A stretch of DNA of 64,000 nt from Rhodovulum adriaticum. GTDB taxonomy: Bacteria; Pseudomonadota; Alphaproteobacteria; Rhodobacterales; Rhodobacteraceae. Of this stretch, positions 7,625-15,008 are shown piece by piece. Location of the stretch: assembly GCF_004345735.1 (NCBI RefSeq), contig NZ_SLXL01000003.1, positions 186,001-250,000 of the forward strand, read 5' to 3'. The notes under the pieces were generated by a model, which worked only from the letters and a program-made list of their open reading frames with translations, did no database searches and was not told the DNA's origin. Each line of letters begins with the position of its first letter. Position 1 is the first letter of the stretch. Made by a program: the position numbers and the translations under genes.

Positions 7625-8989
7625 ATGCTGCGCGCCGCCGTTCTGTCCGTCGCGTTCCTTTCGGCCTGCACCGCCCCGGTGGCGGAAATGCCCGCACGCC
7701 TGCCGCCCAACCCGGCCAGCCTGCCCCCGATGAAGAGCTTTCCGGCCACCCAGGTCAGCGCGCCGCACCGGCCCAACCGCGAGATCGCGCAGGATTTCCT
7801 GGACCTGGCGTTTCGCATGGAAAGCGGGCGGTCGCTGCCCGTGCTGACCCGGTTCGAAACGCCAGTCACCGTGCGTGTCCTTGGCGATGCGCCGCCCAGC
7901 CTGGGCGGCGATCTGGCGGCCCTGCTGGCCCGCCTGCGCCGCGAGGCCGGGATCGACATCCGGCGCGTGGCCACCAACCAGCCCGCCCATGTCACGATCG
8001 AGGTCATGCCCCGCGCCCAGTTGCAGCGCCTGGTCCCCGAGGCCGCCTGTTTCGTCGCGCCGCGCGTGACCAGTTGGGACGAATACCGGCGCGCTCGCCG
8101 CTCTGACCTGGTGGACTGGACTACGCTGACCCGGCGCGAACGGGCGGCAATCTTCGTGCCCGGCGATGTCAGCCCGCAAGAATTGCGCGATTGCCTGCAC
8201 GAGGAATTGGCCCAGGCGCTTGGACCGCTGAACGACCTGTATCGCCTGCCCGATTCCGTGTTCAACGACGACAATTTCCACACGGTCCTGACCGGGTTCG
8301 ACATGCTGATCCTGCGCGCCTATTACGCGCCGGAACTGGCCAACGGCATGACCCGCACAGAGGTTGCACGCCGCCTGCCCGCCCTGCTGGCCCGGCTGAA
8401 CCCCCGCGGGGAGCGCAACGCCAACCGGCCGCCCGCCACACTCACCGATCGCGACTGGATCGAGGCCATCGAAACGGCACTGGGGCCGCGCACCTCGGCC
8501 AGTGCGCGCCACGCCGCCGCGGATCGCGCGGTCGCGCTGGCCCGGGCACGGGGCTGGACCGATGCGCGCCTGGCCTTCAGCCTGTTTGCACAAGGCCGGC
8601 TGACACTTGCCAATAACGGCGAAGAAGCGCTGCGTGCCTTCCTGGAGGCGGGCCAGATCTACGCCGCCCGCCCCGAAACCCAGGTGCAAAAGGCCCATGT
8701 GGGCATGCATCTGGCCGCCTTTGCGCTGTCCTCGGGACAGGCGAATACGGCCCTGGATTTCATCAACGGCAATCTTGGCGCGGCGGTCGAGTCGCAAAAC
8801 GCCGCGCTGTTGTCCTCCATGCTGATGATAAAGGCCGAGGCGCTGGAAATGTTGGGCCGCGCCAGCGAGGCGCGCGCCGTGCGCCAGGACGCCCTGGGCT
8901 GGGCGCGCTACGGGTTCGGGTCCGAACGCGACGTGCGGGCCCGCCTGGCCGAGATTGCCGCCCTCAGCCCCGCCGCCCCGCCGGGCTAG
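7625..8989 (+). CDS. DUF2927 lipoprotein
   Basis: A 454-residue predicted outer-membrane or periplasmic lipoprotein. The signal ends in the lipobox FLSAC with Cys15 as the acylated residue. The middle contains DCLHEELAQALGPLNDLYRLPDSVFNDDN (His near residue 192), the hallmark of DUF2927, which looks like a HE-x-x-Q zincin-type helix. The C-terminal third is Ala-rich and helical with TPR-like character (segments around GNNGEEALRAFLEAGQIYAARPE and QANTALDFINGN). It may be a peptidase or a peptidase-derived binding protein; no function is proven as far as I know. ATG 7625 overlaps an AAGGA ribosome site and gives the complete lipoprotein signal. Confidence 0.75.
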   Translation: MLRAAVLSVAFLSACTAPVAEMPARLPPNPASLPPMKSFPATQVSAPHRPNREIAQDFLDLAFRMESGRSLPVLTRFETPVTVRVLGDAPPSLGGDLAALLARLRREAGIDIRRVATNQPAHVTIEVMPRAQLQRLVPEAACFVAPRVTSWDEYRRARRSDLVDWTTLTRRERAAIFVPGDVSPQELRDCLHEELAQALGPLNDLYRLPDSVFNDDNFHTVLTGFDMLILRAYYAPELANGMTRTEVARRLPALLARLNPRGERNANRPPATLTDRDWIEAIETALGPRTSASARHAAADRAVALARARGWTDARLAFSLFAQGRLTLANNGEEALRAFLEAGQIYAARPETQVQKAHVGMHLAAFALSSGQANTALDFINGNLGAAVESQNAALLSSMLMIKAEALEMLGRASEARAVRQDALGWARYGFGSERDVRARLAEIAALSPAAPPG

Positions 8990-9028
8990 GGTCTTTCCCC
9001 TGCGCCGGTCCCGGATTATCGTCGTTTC

Positions 9029-10213
9029 ATGTTCCTGCCCTTCTTCCAGACCCTTCGCGACAGCGGCATCCCGGTTTCCCTACGGGAATACCTCAGCTTT
9101 CTGGAGGGTATGAAAGCGGACCTGGTGACCTATGACGCCGAAGGGTTCTACTACCTCGCCCGTACCGCGCTGGTGAAGGACGAGCGTTTGCTGGACCGCT
9201 TCGATCAGGCCTTTTCACAGGCCTTTGGCGGGCTGGAAGAGATCGCGCCCGGCGACGTGCTGGAGGCGCTGGACCTGCCCGAGGACTGGCTGCGCAAGCT
9301 GACCGAAAAACACCTGAGCGAGGAAGAGCGCGCGCAGATCGACGCGCTCGGCGGTTTCGACAAGCTGATGGAGGCGCTGAAAGAGCGCCTGAAGGAACAA
9401 AAAGAGCGCCACCAGGGTGGCAACAAGTGGATCGGAACCGCCGGCACCTCGCCCTTCGGCGCCTATGGCTACAACCCCGAGGGCGTGCGCATCGGCCAGC
9501 ATGAAAGCCGCCACCGCCGCGCGGTCAAGGTCTGGGACCGGCGCGAGTTCCGCAACCTCGACGACAGCGTGGAACTGGGCACACGCAACATCAAGGTGGC
9601 GCTGAAGCGCCTGCGCCGTTGGGCCCGCGAGGGCGCGCATGAAGAGCTGGACCTGGACGGTACGATCCGCGCGACTGCCGATCATGGCTATCTGGACGTG
9701 CAGACCCGCCCCGAGCGGCGCAACGCGGCCAAGGTGCTGCTGTTTCTGGACGTGGGCGGGTCGATGGACGACCATATCGCGGTGGTCGAGGAACTGTTTT
9801 CAGCCGCCCGGGCCGAGTTCAAGCACCTGGAATACTACTACTTCCACAACTGCCTGTATGAGGGCGTCTGGCGCGACAATGCCCGCCGCTGGACCGAGGT
9901 GATCCCCACCTGGGACGTGCTGCATACCTATGGCCCGGATTACAAATGCATCTTTGTGGGCGATGCCAGCATGTCCCCCTACGAGGTCGCCTTTGCCGGC
10001 GGCGCGAACGAGCATTGGAACGCCGAGCCGGGACGCGTCTGGCTGGAACGCGCCCGCACGACATGGCCGGACCACCTGTGGATCAACCCCGTGCCACAGC
10101 GGTTCTGGGACTATACCCAGTCCATCGGCATGATCCGCGAGATTTTCGAGGATCGCATGGTCCCCATGACCCTGGACGGCATCGAACGCGGGATGAAGAT
10201 GCTGGGCCGTTAG
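9029..10213 (+). CDS. VWA-domain protein (CoxE-like partner of MoxR ATPase)
   Basis: A 394-residue cytoplasmic protein. The N-terminal half is helical and charged (a KEQKERHQGGNKW linker near 130), and the C-terminal half is a von Willebrand A domain. The MIDAS motif reads D-V-G-G-S starting at Asp241 (LFLDVGGSMDD), so the second position of the usual D-x-S-x-S is Gly, a variant that also occurs in this COG3552-like group. Proteins of this kind work with MoxR ATPases in maturing or remodelling enzyme complexes. The matching ATPase lies upstream at 6220. It starts 39 bases after the lipoprotein stop. Confidence 0.82.
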   Translation: MFLPFFQTLRDSGIPVSLREYLSFLEGMKADLVTYDAEGFYYLARTALVKDERLLDRFDQAFSQAFGGLEEIAPGDVLEALDLPEDWLRKLTEKHLSEEERAQIDALGGFDKLMEALKERLKEQKERHQGGNKWIGTAGTSPFGAYGYNPEGVRIGQHESRHRRAVKVWDRREFRNLDDSVELGTRNIKVALKRLRRWAREGAHEELDLDGTIRATADHGYLDVQTRPERRNAAKVLLFLDVGGSMDDHIAVVEELFSAARAEFKHLEYYYFHNCLYEGVWRDNARRWTEVIPTWDVLHTYGPDYKCIFVGDASMSPYEVAFAGGANEHWNAEPGRVWLERARTTWPDHLWINPVPQRFWDYTQSIGMIREIFEDRMVPMTLDGIERGMKMLGR

Positions 10214-10221
10214 GCCCGCGC

Positions 10222-10959
10222 CTACAGCGGCAGGATCTTCGCCATTCCCGCCTCGAACTGCGCCCAGGTCATCGTGGCCCGGTTGCCCGCAACGCCCGCA
10301 TAATGCGACCGCCCGCTGGCCGTAGGCAGGCCCGCCCAGATGCGGGCCAGGTTGTGCATGAAATCGGCCCGGCTCATCCGCCCGGCCAGCGCCGCCGCCA
10401 GCCCCGCCTCTGCCAGCAGGCGGTCGGCCATCCGGTCCTGCATCGCCGGTGAAAACCGCGTCTGCGGTTCCAGGTCCAGGGCGCGGGCCAGTCGGCGCAG
10501 GGTTGCCGGGATCACCTGGTAACGGCCGATGGCATGGGGCTGGCCCGGTGTGGCGGCGATCCATTCCTCGATCTCGGCCAGGGTCAGGGCGGTCGGCGGG
10601 CGCGGCGGCGCCACCCGCGCGCCGTGCTGGACGGCGTCATACCCCTTTGGCCCCGCCTCTGCCCGGGCGATCAGGTCGCGCAGGTGGCGCGCCACCGCCC
10701 CGTGCGCACCACTCAGCGGCAGGGCCGGTGCGCGCGGGGTCGCACGCGGCGCAAACAGCCCTGCCCCTGCCCGCCCGGCAAACAGGCTGGGGCCGGTGGC
10801 CCCCGTACCCTCTACCCGCAGCAGGGCGGCGCGCGGGGCGGGCAGAAACCCGGCGTTGCCCAACAGCGACACCGCCTCTGCCCCGACCGCCACCGGCCAA
10901 AGCCCCACCATGACAAGCGCGGCCCACAGACCCGCCCGACTGATCCGATCCCGTTTCAT
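10222..10959 (-). CDS. Secreted lysozyme/transglycosylase-like protein
   Basis: A 245-residue exported protein: a basic start and a hydrophobic segment (about residues 9-26, ending at VGAEA) form a signal peptide. After a low-complexity Ala/Pro/Arg linker, residues around 90-200 show DLIARAEAGPKGYDAVQHG, LTLAEIEEWIA and HAIGRYQVIPATLRRLARAL, a pattern typical of lambda-lysozyme/GH104-like or lysozyme-superfamily folds; the Glu in RAEAG is the likely catalytic acid. It would cleave the glycan strand of peptidoglycan. The gene is convergent with the VWA gene and divergent from the M48 peptidase gene. No holin or other lysis gene is next to it. Confidence 0.65.
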   Translation of the reverse strand: MKRDRISRAGLWAALVMVGLWPVAVGAEAVSLLGNAGFLPAPRAALLRVEGTGATGPSLFAGRAGAGLFAPRATPRAPALPLSGAHGAVARHLRDLIARAEAGPKGYDAVQHGARVAPPRPPTALTLAEIEEWIAATPGQPHAIGRYQVIPATLRRLARALDLEPQTRFSPAMQDRMADRLLAEAGLAAALAGRMSRADFMHNLARIWAGLPTASGRSHYAGVAGNRATMTWAQFEAGMAKILPL

Positions 10960-11047
10960 GGCGCCAGCATCGGGGCGAAGGGTTCACATTTCCTTGCCCG
11001 CGCCGCCCCGCATTGCCAGCCGCCCCGCAGCGCCCCATATTCCCCTA

Positions 11048-11743
11048 ATGCTGAAGCTGACCCCGATCCTGCTGGCCGTCCTCTATGCCCTTGCCATGTA
11101 TCGCTTTTCCGCCTGGCGGACGGGGCGTGAGCTGGACACACGGTCAACCGAGCTGGCCGACGCGCGGCTCAAGGCGCTGACCGACCGGATGGCACAGGCG
11201 CTGGACCTGCCCCGCATCCGTGTGAACATCTACGAGATCGAGCCGGTAAACGGGCTGGCCGCGCCCGACGGACGCATCTTTCTGACGCGCGGTTTTTACG
11301 ACCGTTACCGCGCGGGCGAGGTCACGGCCGAGGAATTGGCCAGCGTCATCGCGCATGAGTTGGGACATGTGGCCCTGGGCCACACGCGGCGGCGCATGAT
11401 CGACTTTTCCGGACAGAACGCGCTGCGTACCGCGCTGGCGATGATCCTGTCACGTTTCCTGCCCGGCATCGGGATCTATATCGCCAACGCACTGACCACC
11501 CTGCTGGCCGCCCGGGTCAGCCGCAAGGATGAATATGAGGCCGACGCCTATGCCGCCGCCCTGTTGACCAAGGCCGGGATCGGCACCGCGCACCAGAAAT
11601 CCCTGTTCGCCAAGCTGGAGGATCTGGCCGGCAGCCGCGGTGGCGTCGTCCCCGCCTGGCTGATGAGCCACCCCGCCACCGCCGACCGGATCCGGGCCAT
11701 CGAAACGCTGGAAAGCCGCTGGCAACCCGTCACCGCGGACTGA
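11048..11743 (+). CDS. M48-family metallopeptidase
   Basis: A 231-residue membrane-anchored zinc peptidase (HtpX/Oma1-like). One N-terminal transmembrane helix (about residues 3-17) is followed by the zinc motif HELGH (103-107) with the third ligand in EYEADAYA (Glu164). A hydrophobic hairpin at about 130-155 is typical of M48. The last part, SHPATADRIRAIETLES, is the conserved C-terminal family signature. The ATG is preceded by CCCCTA without a clear Shine-Dalgarno; upstream in-frame codons lie within the antisense of the lysozyme-like gene. Probably involved in quality control of membrane or periplasmic proteins. Confidence 0.85.
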   Translation: MLKLTPILLAVLYALAMYRFSAWRTGRELDTRSTELADARLKALTDRMAQALDLPRIRVNIYEIEPVNGLAAPDGRIFLTRGFYDRYRAGEVTAEELASVIAHELGHVALGHTRRRMIDFSGQNALRTALAMILSRFLPGIGIYIANALTTLLAARVSRKDEYEADAYAAALLTKAGIGTAHQKSLFAKLEDLAGSRGGVVPAWLMSHPATADRIRAIETLESRWQPVTAD

Positions 11744-11750
11744 CCCCGGC

Positions 11751-11780
11751 TTGACACGCCCCGCCCCGCGCCCCTATCGG
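11751..11780 (+). promoter_or_regulatory. Putative sigma-70 promoter of the DMT transporter gene
   Basis: TTGACA (11751-11756) and TATCGG (11775-11780) are separated by 18 bases, 100 bases before the next start codon. Confidence 0.5.
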
Positions 11781-11880
11781 AAACGGGTGCCCGCCGATGG
11801 CGTCGGCGGCGCGCCCTACCCGAAACCGTCCCGCACGCCCGGACCCTCTGCCCCCGCAGAGCCGCCTGAAGAGGTTTGCG

Positions 11881-12786
11881 ATGCGCACCGCCGCCCCGGC
11901 CCCCGCCACCACCGCCAATGGAATGGCCCTCATGGCCCTGGCAATGCTGTTGCTGCCCCTGGGCGATGCGCTGGCCAAGCTGCTGTCGGCCAGTCTGCAC
12001 CCGCTGGAAATCACCATGTGGCGCCTGATTTCACAGGCGGTCTGGATGGTTCCCGTCGCGCTGCTGCTGCGGCGCAGACTGGGCGGCGCGATGTTCTCGC
12101 CCATCGTGGCGCTGGCGGGCCTGTGCATCCTGGTCACGTTGCTGTGCCTGATTTCGGCCTTCGCGGTGATGCCCATCGCCACGGCGATCGCCATCTTCTT
12201 TGTTGAGCCGCTGTTGCTGACGCTGCTGGCCGGCCCCTTGCTGGGCGAGGTGCCCGGCCCGCGCCGACTGGCGGCGGTGGCGGTGGGCCTGGTGGGCGCG
12301 CTGGTGGTGATCCGGCCCAGTTTCGCCGCGTTCGGGCCGGCCGCGCTGCTGCCGCTGGCCGCCGCGCTGGCCTATGCGCTGAATATGATCCTGCTGCGGC
12401 TGGCCTGCCGGACACGCGCGGCATTGACGGTGCAACTGGGCGCCACGCTTTACGCGGTGCTGGCGATGATCGCACTGGCGGGCGCGGCGGCGTGGCTGGG
12501 CGCCGTGCCGCTGTCGATGCCCACCACGCCCGGCTGGGAATGGGCCGCGGTGATCGGCGCGGGCGCGACGGCGACCGCCGCCTTCGTCATGATCGCCGAG
12601 GCCTTCCGCCGGACCGAGGCCAGCAGCCTGGCCCCGCTGCAATACCTGGAAATCGTCGGCGCCACGGCGGTCGGCTATGCCGTCTTCGGCGATTTTCCCG
12701 ATGCGCTGACCTGGCTCGGCGTAGCGATCATCCTGGCCTCGGGGCTTTATGTCTTTCACCGCGAACGGGTGGTCGCAAAACCCTGA
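11881..12786 (+). CDS. EamA/DMT-family transporter
   Basis: A 301-residue inner-membrane protein with about ten transmembrane helices in two EamA repeats, as in RhaT/YdcZ-type drug/metabolite transporters. The first repeat begins GMALMALAMLLLPLGDALAK and contains EITMWRLISQ; the second begins ALLPLAAALAYALNMILLRL and ends with LEIVGATAVGYAVFGDFPD and ASGLYVFHRE. The substrate cannot be deduced. ATG 11881 has GAAGAGG about 8 bases upstream. It is a single-gene unit with its own promoter-like sequence upstream and the formate dehydrogenase operon downstream. Confidence 0.85.
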   Translation: MRTAAPAPATTANGMALMALAMLLLPLGDALAKLLSASLHPLEITMWRLISQAVWMVPVALLLRRRLGGAMFSPIVALAGLCILVTLLCLISAFAVMPIATAIAIFFVEPLLLTLLAGPLLGEVPGPRRLAAVAVGLVGALVVIRPSFAAFGPAALLPLAAALAYALNMILLRLACRTRAALTVQLGATLYAVLAMIALAGAAAWLGAVPLSMPTTPGWEWAAVIGAGATATAAFVMIAEAFRRTEASSLAPLQYLEIVGATAVGYAVFGDFPDALTWLGVAIILASGLYVFHRERVVAKP

Positions 12787-12854
12787 ACGCGTGCCGCTTG
12801 CGGACATGGCGGCCCGGCCTGCGCGGGGCACTCTGCCCGCAGGGAGGCACATCC

Positions 12855-12938
12855 ATGATCCACCGTTCCGCAGATGTCTTGATCGCGGCGCACCGTTTTT
12901 GGCATACTGAGGTATGCATGAACCGGAGCGCGCCATGA
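12855..12938 (+). CDS. Possible 27-residue leader peptide upstream of fdsG
   Basis: A short open frame begins at ATG 12855 behind a strong Shine-Dalgarno (AGGGAGG, 12841-12847) and ends at TGA 12936-12938, which overlaps the fdsG start codon as ATGA. The peptide contains two His and one Cys and ends SAP. The good ribosome site and the overlap suggest translational coupling or a leader, but the peptide is short and unlike anything I recognise. It could also be an accident of sequence. Confidence 0.35.
   Translation: MIHRSADVLIAAHRFWHTEVCMNRSAP
12902..12917. promoter_or_regulatory. Perfect palindrome GCATAC-TGAG-GTATGC before fdsG
   Basis: A 6+6 inverted repeat with a four-base spacer lies 18 bases before the fdsG start, inside the possible leader frame. 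The ATAC...GTAT core resembles the dyads bound by LysR-type regulators, which control fds operons in other bacteria. It could equally be an RNA hairpin controlling fdsG translation. Confidence 0.4.
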
Positions 12939-13387
12939 CAGATCCCGCGATCCGCGCCCGCCAGATCGCCGAGGCCCATGCCGGGATGGACGGGCCCCTG
13001 TTGCCCGTGCTGCATGCGATCCAGTCGGAACTGGGGCATATCCCGCCCGACGTATTTCCCGAAATCGCAGCTGCGCTGGACCTGTCCACGGCCGAGGTGC
13101 ATGGCGTGGTCAGCTATTACCCCGATTTCCGCACAACACCGCCCGGCCGCCGCATCCTGCGCGTTTGCCGGGCAGAGGCGTGCCAGGCCATGGGCGGTGC
13201 CGCGCTAGCCGATGCCCTGCGCGCCGGGCTGGGCCTGGACTGGCATGAAACCAGAGCCGATGGCGCGGTGACGCTGGAGCCGGCCTATTGCCTGGGGCTG
13301 TGCGCCTGCGCGCCCGCGGCCCTTGTCGATGGCGCGCCGCGCGGGCGGGTCACGGCGGATACGCTGCTGGCCGAGGTCGCGCCATGA
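12935..13387 (+). CDS. fdsG: NAD-dependent formate dehydrogenase, gamma subunit
   Basis: A 150-residue thioredoxin-like [2Fe-2S] subunit homologous to NuoE. The four cluster ligands are visible as Cys78, Cys83, Cys119 and Cys123 (CRAEAC...CLGLC). It carries electrons between the FdsA and FdsB centres in the soluble, oxygen-tolerant molybdenum formate dehydrogenase. ATG 12935 is preferred because GGAG lies 7 bases upstream; ATG 12914 in the same frame would add seven residues. It overlaps fdsB by four bases (ATGA). The operon order fdsG-B-A-C-D is that of Rhodobacter capsulatus and Cupriavidus. Confidence 0.92.
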   Translation: MTDPAIRARQIAEAHAGMDGPLLPVLHAIQSELGHIPPDVFPEIAAALDLSTAEVHGVVSYYPDFRTTPPGRRILRVCRAEACQAMGGAALADALRAGLGLDWHETRADGAVTLEPAYCLGLCACAPAALVDGAPRGRVTADTLLAEVAP

Positions 13388-14898
13388 CCCTGACTCTGTT
13401 CCTGCCCCGCGACAGCGCGGCCCTGGCCCTGGGGGCGGAGGCGGTGGCCGACGCCCTGCGGGCAGAGGCCACCCGGCGCGGGATCGACCTGCGCCTGGTG
13501 CGGACGGGCAGCCGGGGCATGGTCTGGCTGGAACCGCTGCTGGAAGTCGAACGCCACGGTGCAAGGCTGGGCTTTGGCCCGATCGCAACGGGGGACGTGC
13601 CCGCCCTGTTCGACAGCGATTTCGGCCCTCATCCCGCGGCATTGGGACCTGTGGCCGACATCCCCTTCCTGGCGCGCCAGACCCGGCTGACCTTTGCCCG
13701 CTGCGGGGTGATCGATCCGCTGGACCTGGACGCCTACCGCGCCCATGGCGGGCTGGCCGGGCTGGCGCGGGCGCAGGACATGACGCCTGAACAGATCATC
13801 GCCGCCCTGACCGACAGCGGGTTGCGCGGGCGCGGCGGCGCGGGGTTTCCCGCCGGGATCAAGTGGCGCACCGTGATGCAGGCCGATGGCCCCCGCAAGG
13901 TGATCGTCGCCAATGCGGACGAGGGCGACAGCGGCAGTTTCGCTGACCGTATGCTGATGGAGGGCGACCCCTTCGCCCTGTTGGAGGGCATGGCAATCGC
14001 TGCCCGGGCGGTTGGGGCCGAAACCGGCTATATCTACCTGCGGTCGGAATACCCTGTCTGCGCCGATATCCTGCGCGCGGCGCTTGAGGTGTTCCATACC
14101 AAGGTGCTGGCGGGCAGCGGGTTCACGATTGAACTGCGCATCGGTGCGGGTTCCTATGTCTGCGGCGAGGAAACCGCCCTGCTGAATTCGCTGGAGGGCA
14201 AGCGCGGCACCGTGCGGGCCAAGCCGCCCCTGCCCGCGATTGCCGGGTTCCTGGGGCGCCCGACGGTCATCAACAACGTCCTGACGCTCGCCGCCGTGCC
14301 GCATATTCTTGCCGATGGCGCAGACGGCTATGCCGCCCATGGCACGGGCCGGTCGCGCGGCACCGTTGCCTTTCAGATTGGCGGGAATGTCCGGCACGGG
14401 GGCCTGTTCGAAACCGGGCCCGGCCTGACGCTGGGTGATCTGGTGAACGGTATCTGCGGCGGCACGGCCAGTGGGCGGCCGGTCAAGGCGGTGCAGGTCG
14501 GCGGGCCGCTGGGGGCCTATTTCCCGCCCGCGCTGTTCGACACCCCCCTGACCTATGAGGATTGCGACGCCGCCGGCGGGTTGTTGGGCCATGCGGGGCT
14601 GACTGTGTTCGACGACAGCGCCGACATGGGCCAGCTTGCGCGCTTTGCGTTTGAGTTCTGCGCGGTGGAAAGCTGCGGCACCTGCACACCCTGCCGGATC
14701 GGCGCGGTGCGGGGAATGGAAACGCTGGACCGCCTGATCGCGGGCGACCCGCAGGCCGCGCCGCTGCTGGCCGATCTGTGCGAGGTGATGCGCGCGGGCT
14801 CGCTCTGCGCGATGGGGGGCTTCACCCCCTACCCAGTTGAAAGCGCGTTGCGGCATTTCCCCGACGATTTCGCGGGACAACGGGAGGCGGCGGAATGA
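13384..14898 (+). CDS. fdsB: NAD-dependent formate dehydrogenase, beta subunit (diaphorase)
   Basis: A 504-residue NuoF-like flavoprotein that binds FMN and NAD and carries a [4Fe-4S] cluster. The glycine-rich NAD/FMN region reads LRGRGGAGFPAGIKW and the second part has EGDPFALLEGMAIAARAVGA. The cluster ligands are Cys431, Cys434 and Cys437 in ESCGTCTPC and Cys475 in SLCAMGG. About 110 N-terminal residues form a thioredoxin-like extension without the cysteines of a second cluster, as is normal for FdsB. It reduces NAD+ with electrons from formate. The start overlaps fdsG and the stop overlaps a possible 37-residue mini-ORF. Confidence 0.93.
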   Translation: MTLTLFLPRDSAALALGAEAVADALRAEATRRGIDLRLVRTGSRGMVWLEPLLEVERHGARLGFGPIATGDVPALFDSDFGPHPAALGPVADIPFLARQTRLTFARCGVIDPLDLDAYRAHGGLAGLARAQDMTPEQIIAALTDSGLRGRGGAGFPAGIKWRTVMQADGPRKVIVANADEGDSGSFADRMLMEGDPFALLEGMAIAARAVGAETGYIYLRSEYPVCADILRAALEVFHTKVLAGSGFTIELRIGAGSYVCGEETALLNSLEGKRGTVRAKPPLPAIAGFLGRPTVINNVLTLAAVPHILADGADGYAAHGTGRSRGTVAFQIGGNVRHGGLFETGPGLTLGDLVNGICGGTASGRPVKAVQVGGPLGAYFPPALFDTPLTYEDCDAAGGLLGHAGLTVFDDSADMGQLARFAFEFCAVESCGTCTPCRIGAVRGMETLDRLIAGDPQAAPLLADLCEVMRAGSLCAMGGFTPYPVESALRHFPDDFAGQREAAE

Positions 14899-15008
14899 GC
14901 GATACTGATCTGCTTCGGTTCTGCCCGCACGGGGCGCTTGCGCCCCAGGCTGCGCGCGACCGCCCTCTGTCTGACGCAAGTCCATCAGGAGAAGAGACCC
15001 GGTCATGA
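14895..15008 (+). CDS. Possible 37-residue mini-ORF between fdsB and fdsA
   Basis: The frame starts at ATG 14895, overlapping the fdsB stop as ATGA, and stops at TGA 15006-15008, overlapping the fdsA start as ATGA. It thus bridges the two genes exactly. Its codon use (ACT, CTT, TCT, AGT) is poorer than that of its neighbours. It may not encode a kept protein but could let ribosomes travel from fdsB to fdsA. A hairpin, GGGGCG-CTTG-CGCCCC (14931-14946), sits inside it. Confidence 0.3.
   Translation: MSDTDLLRFCPHGALAPQAARDRPLSDASPSGEETRS

Noticed and set aside
10222-10959. A lysis gene of the GTA
   Set aside because: The lysozyme-like gene lies 29 kb from the GTA cluster next to unrelated genes, has its own signal peptide and has no holin partner. 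A role in GTA release cannot be excluded but nothing in the sequence supports it.
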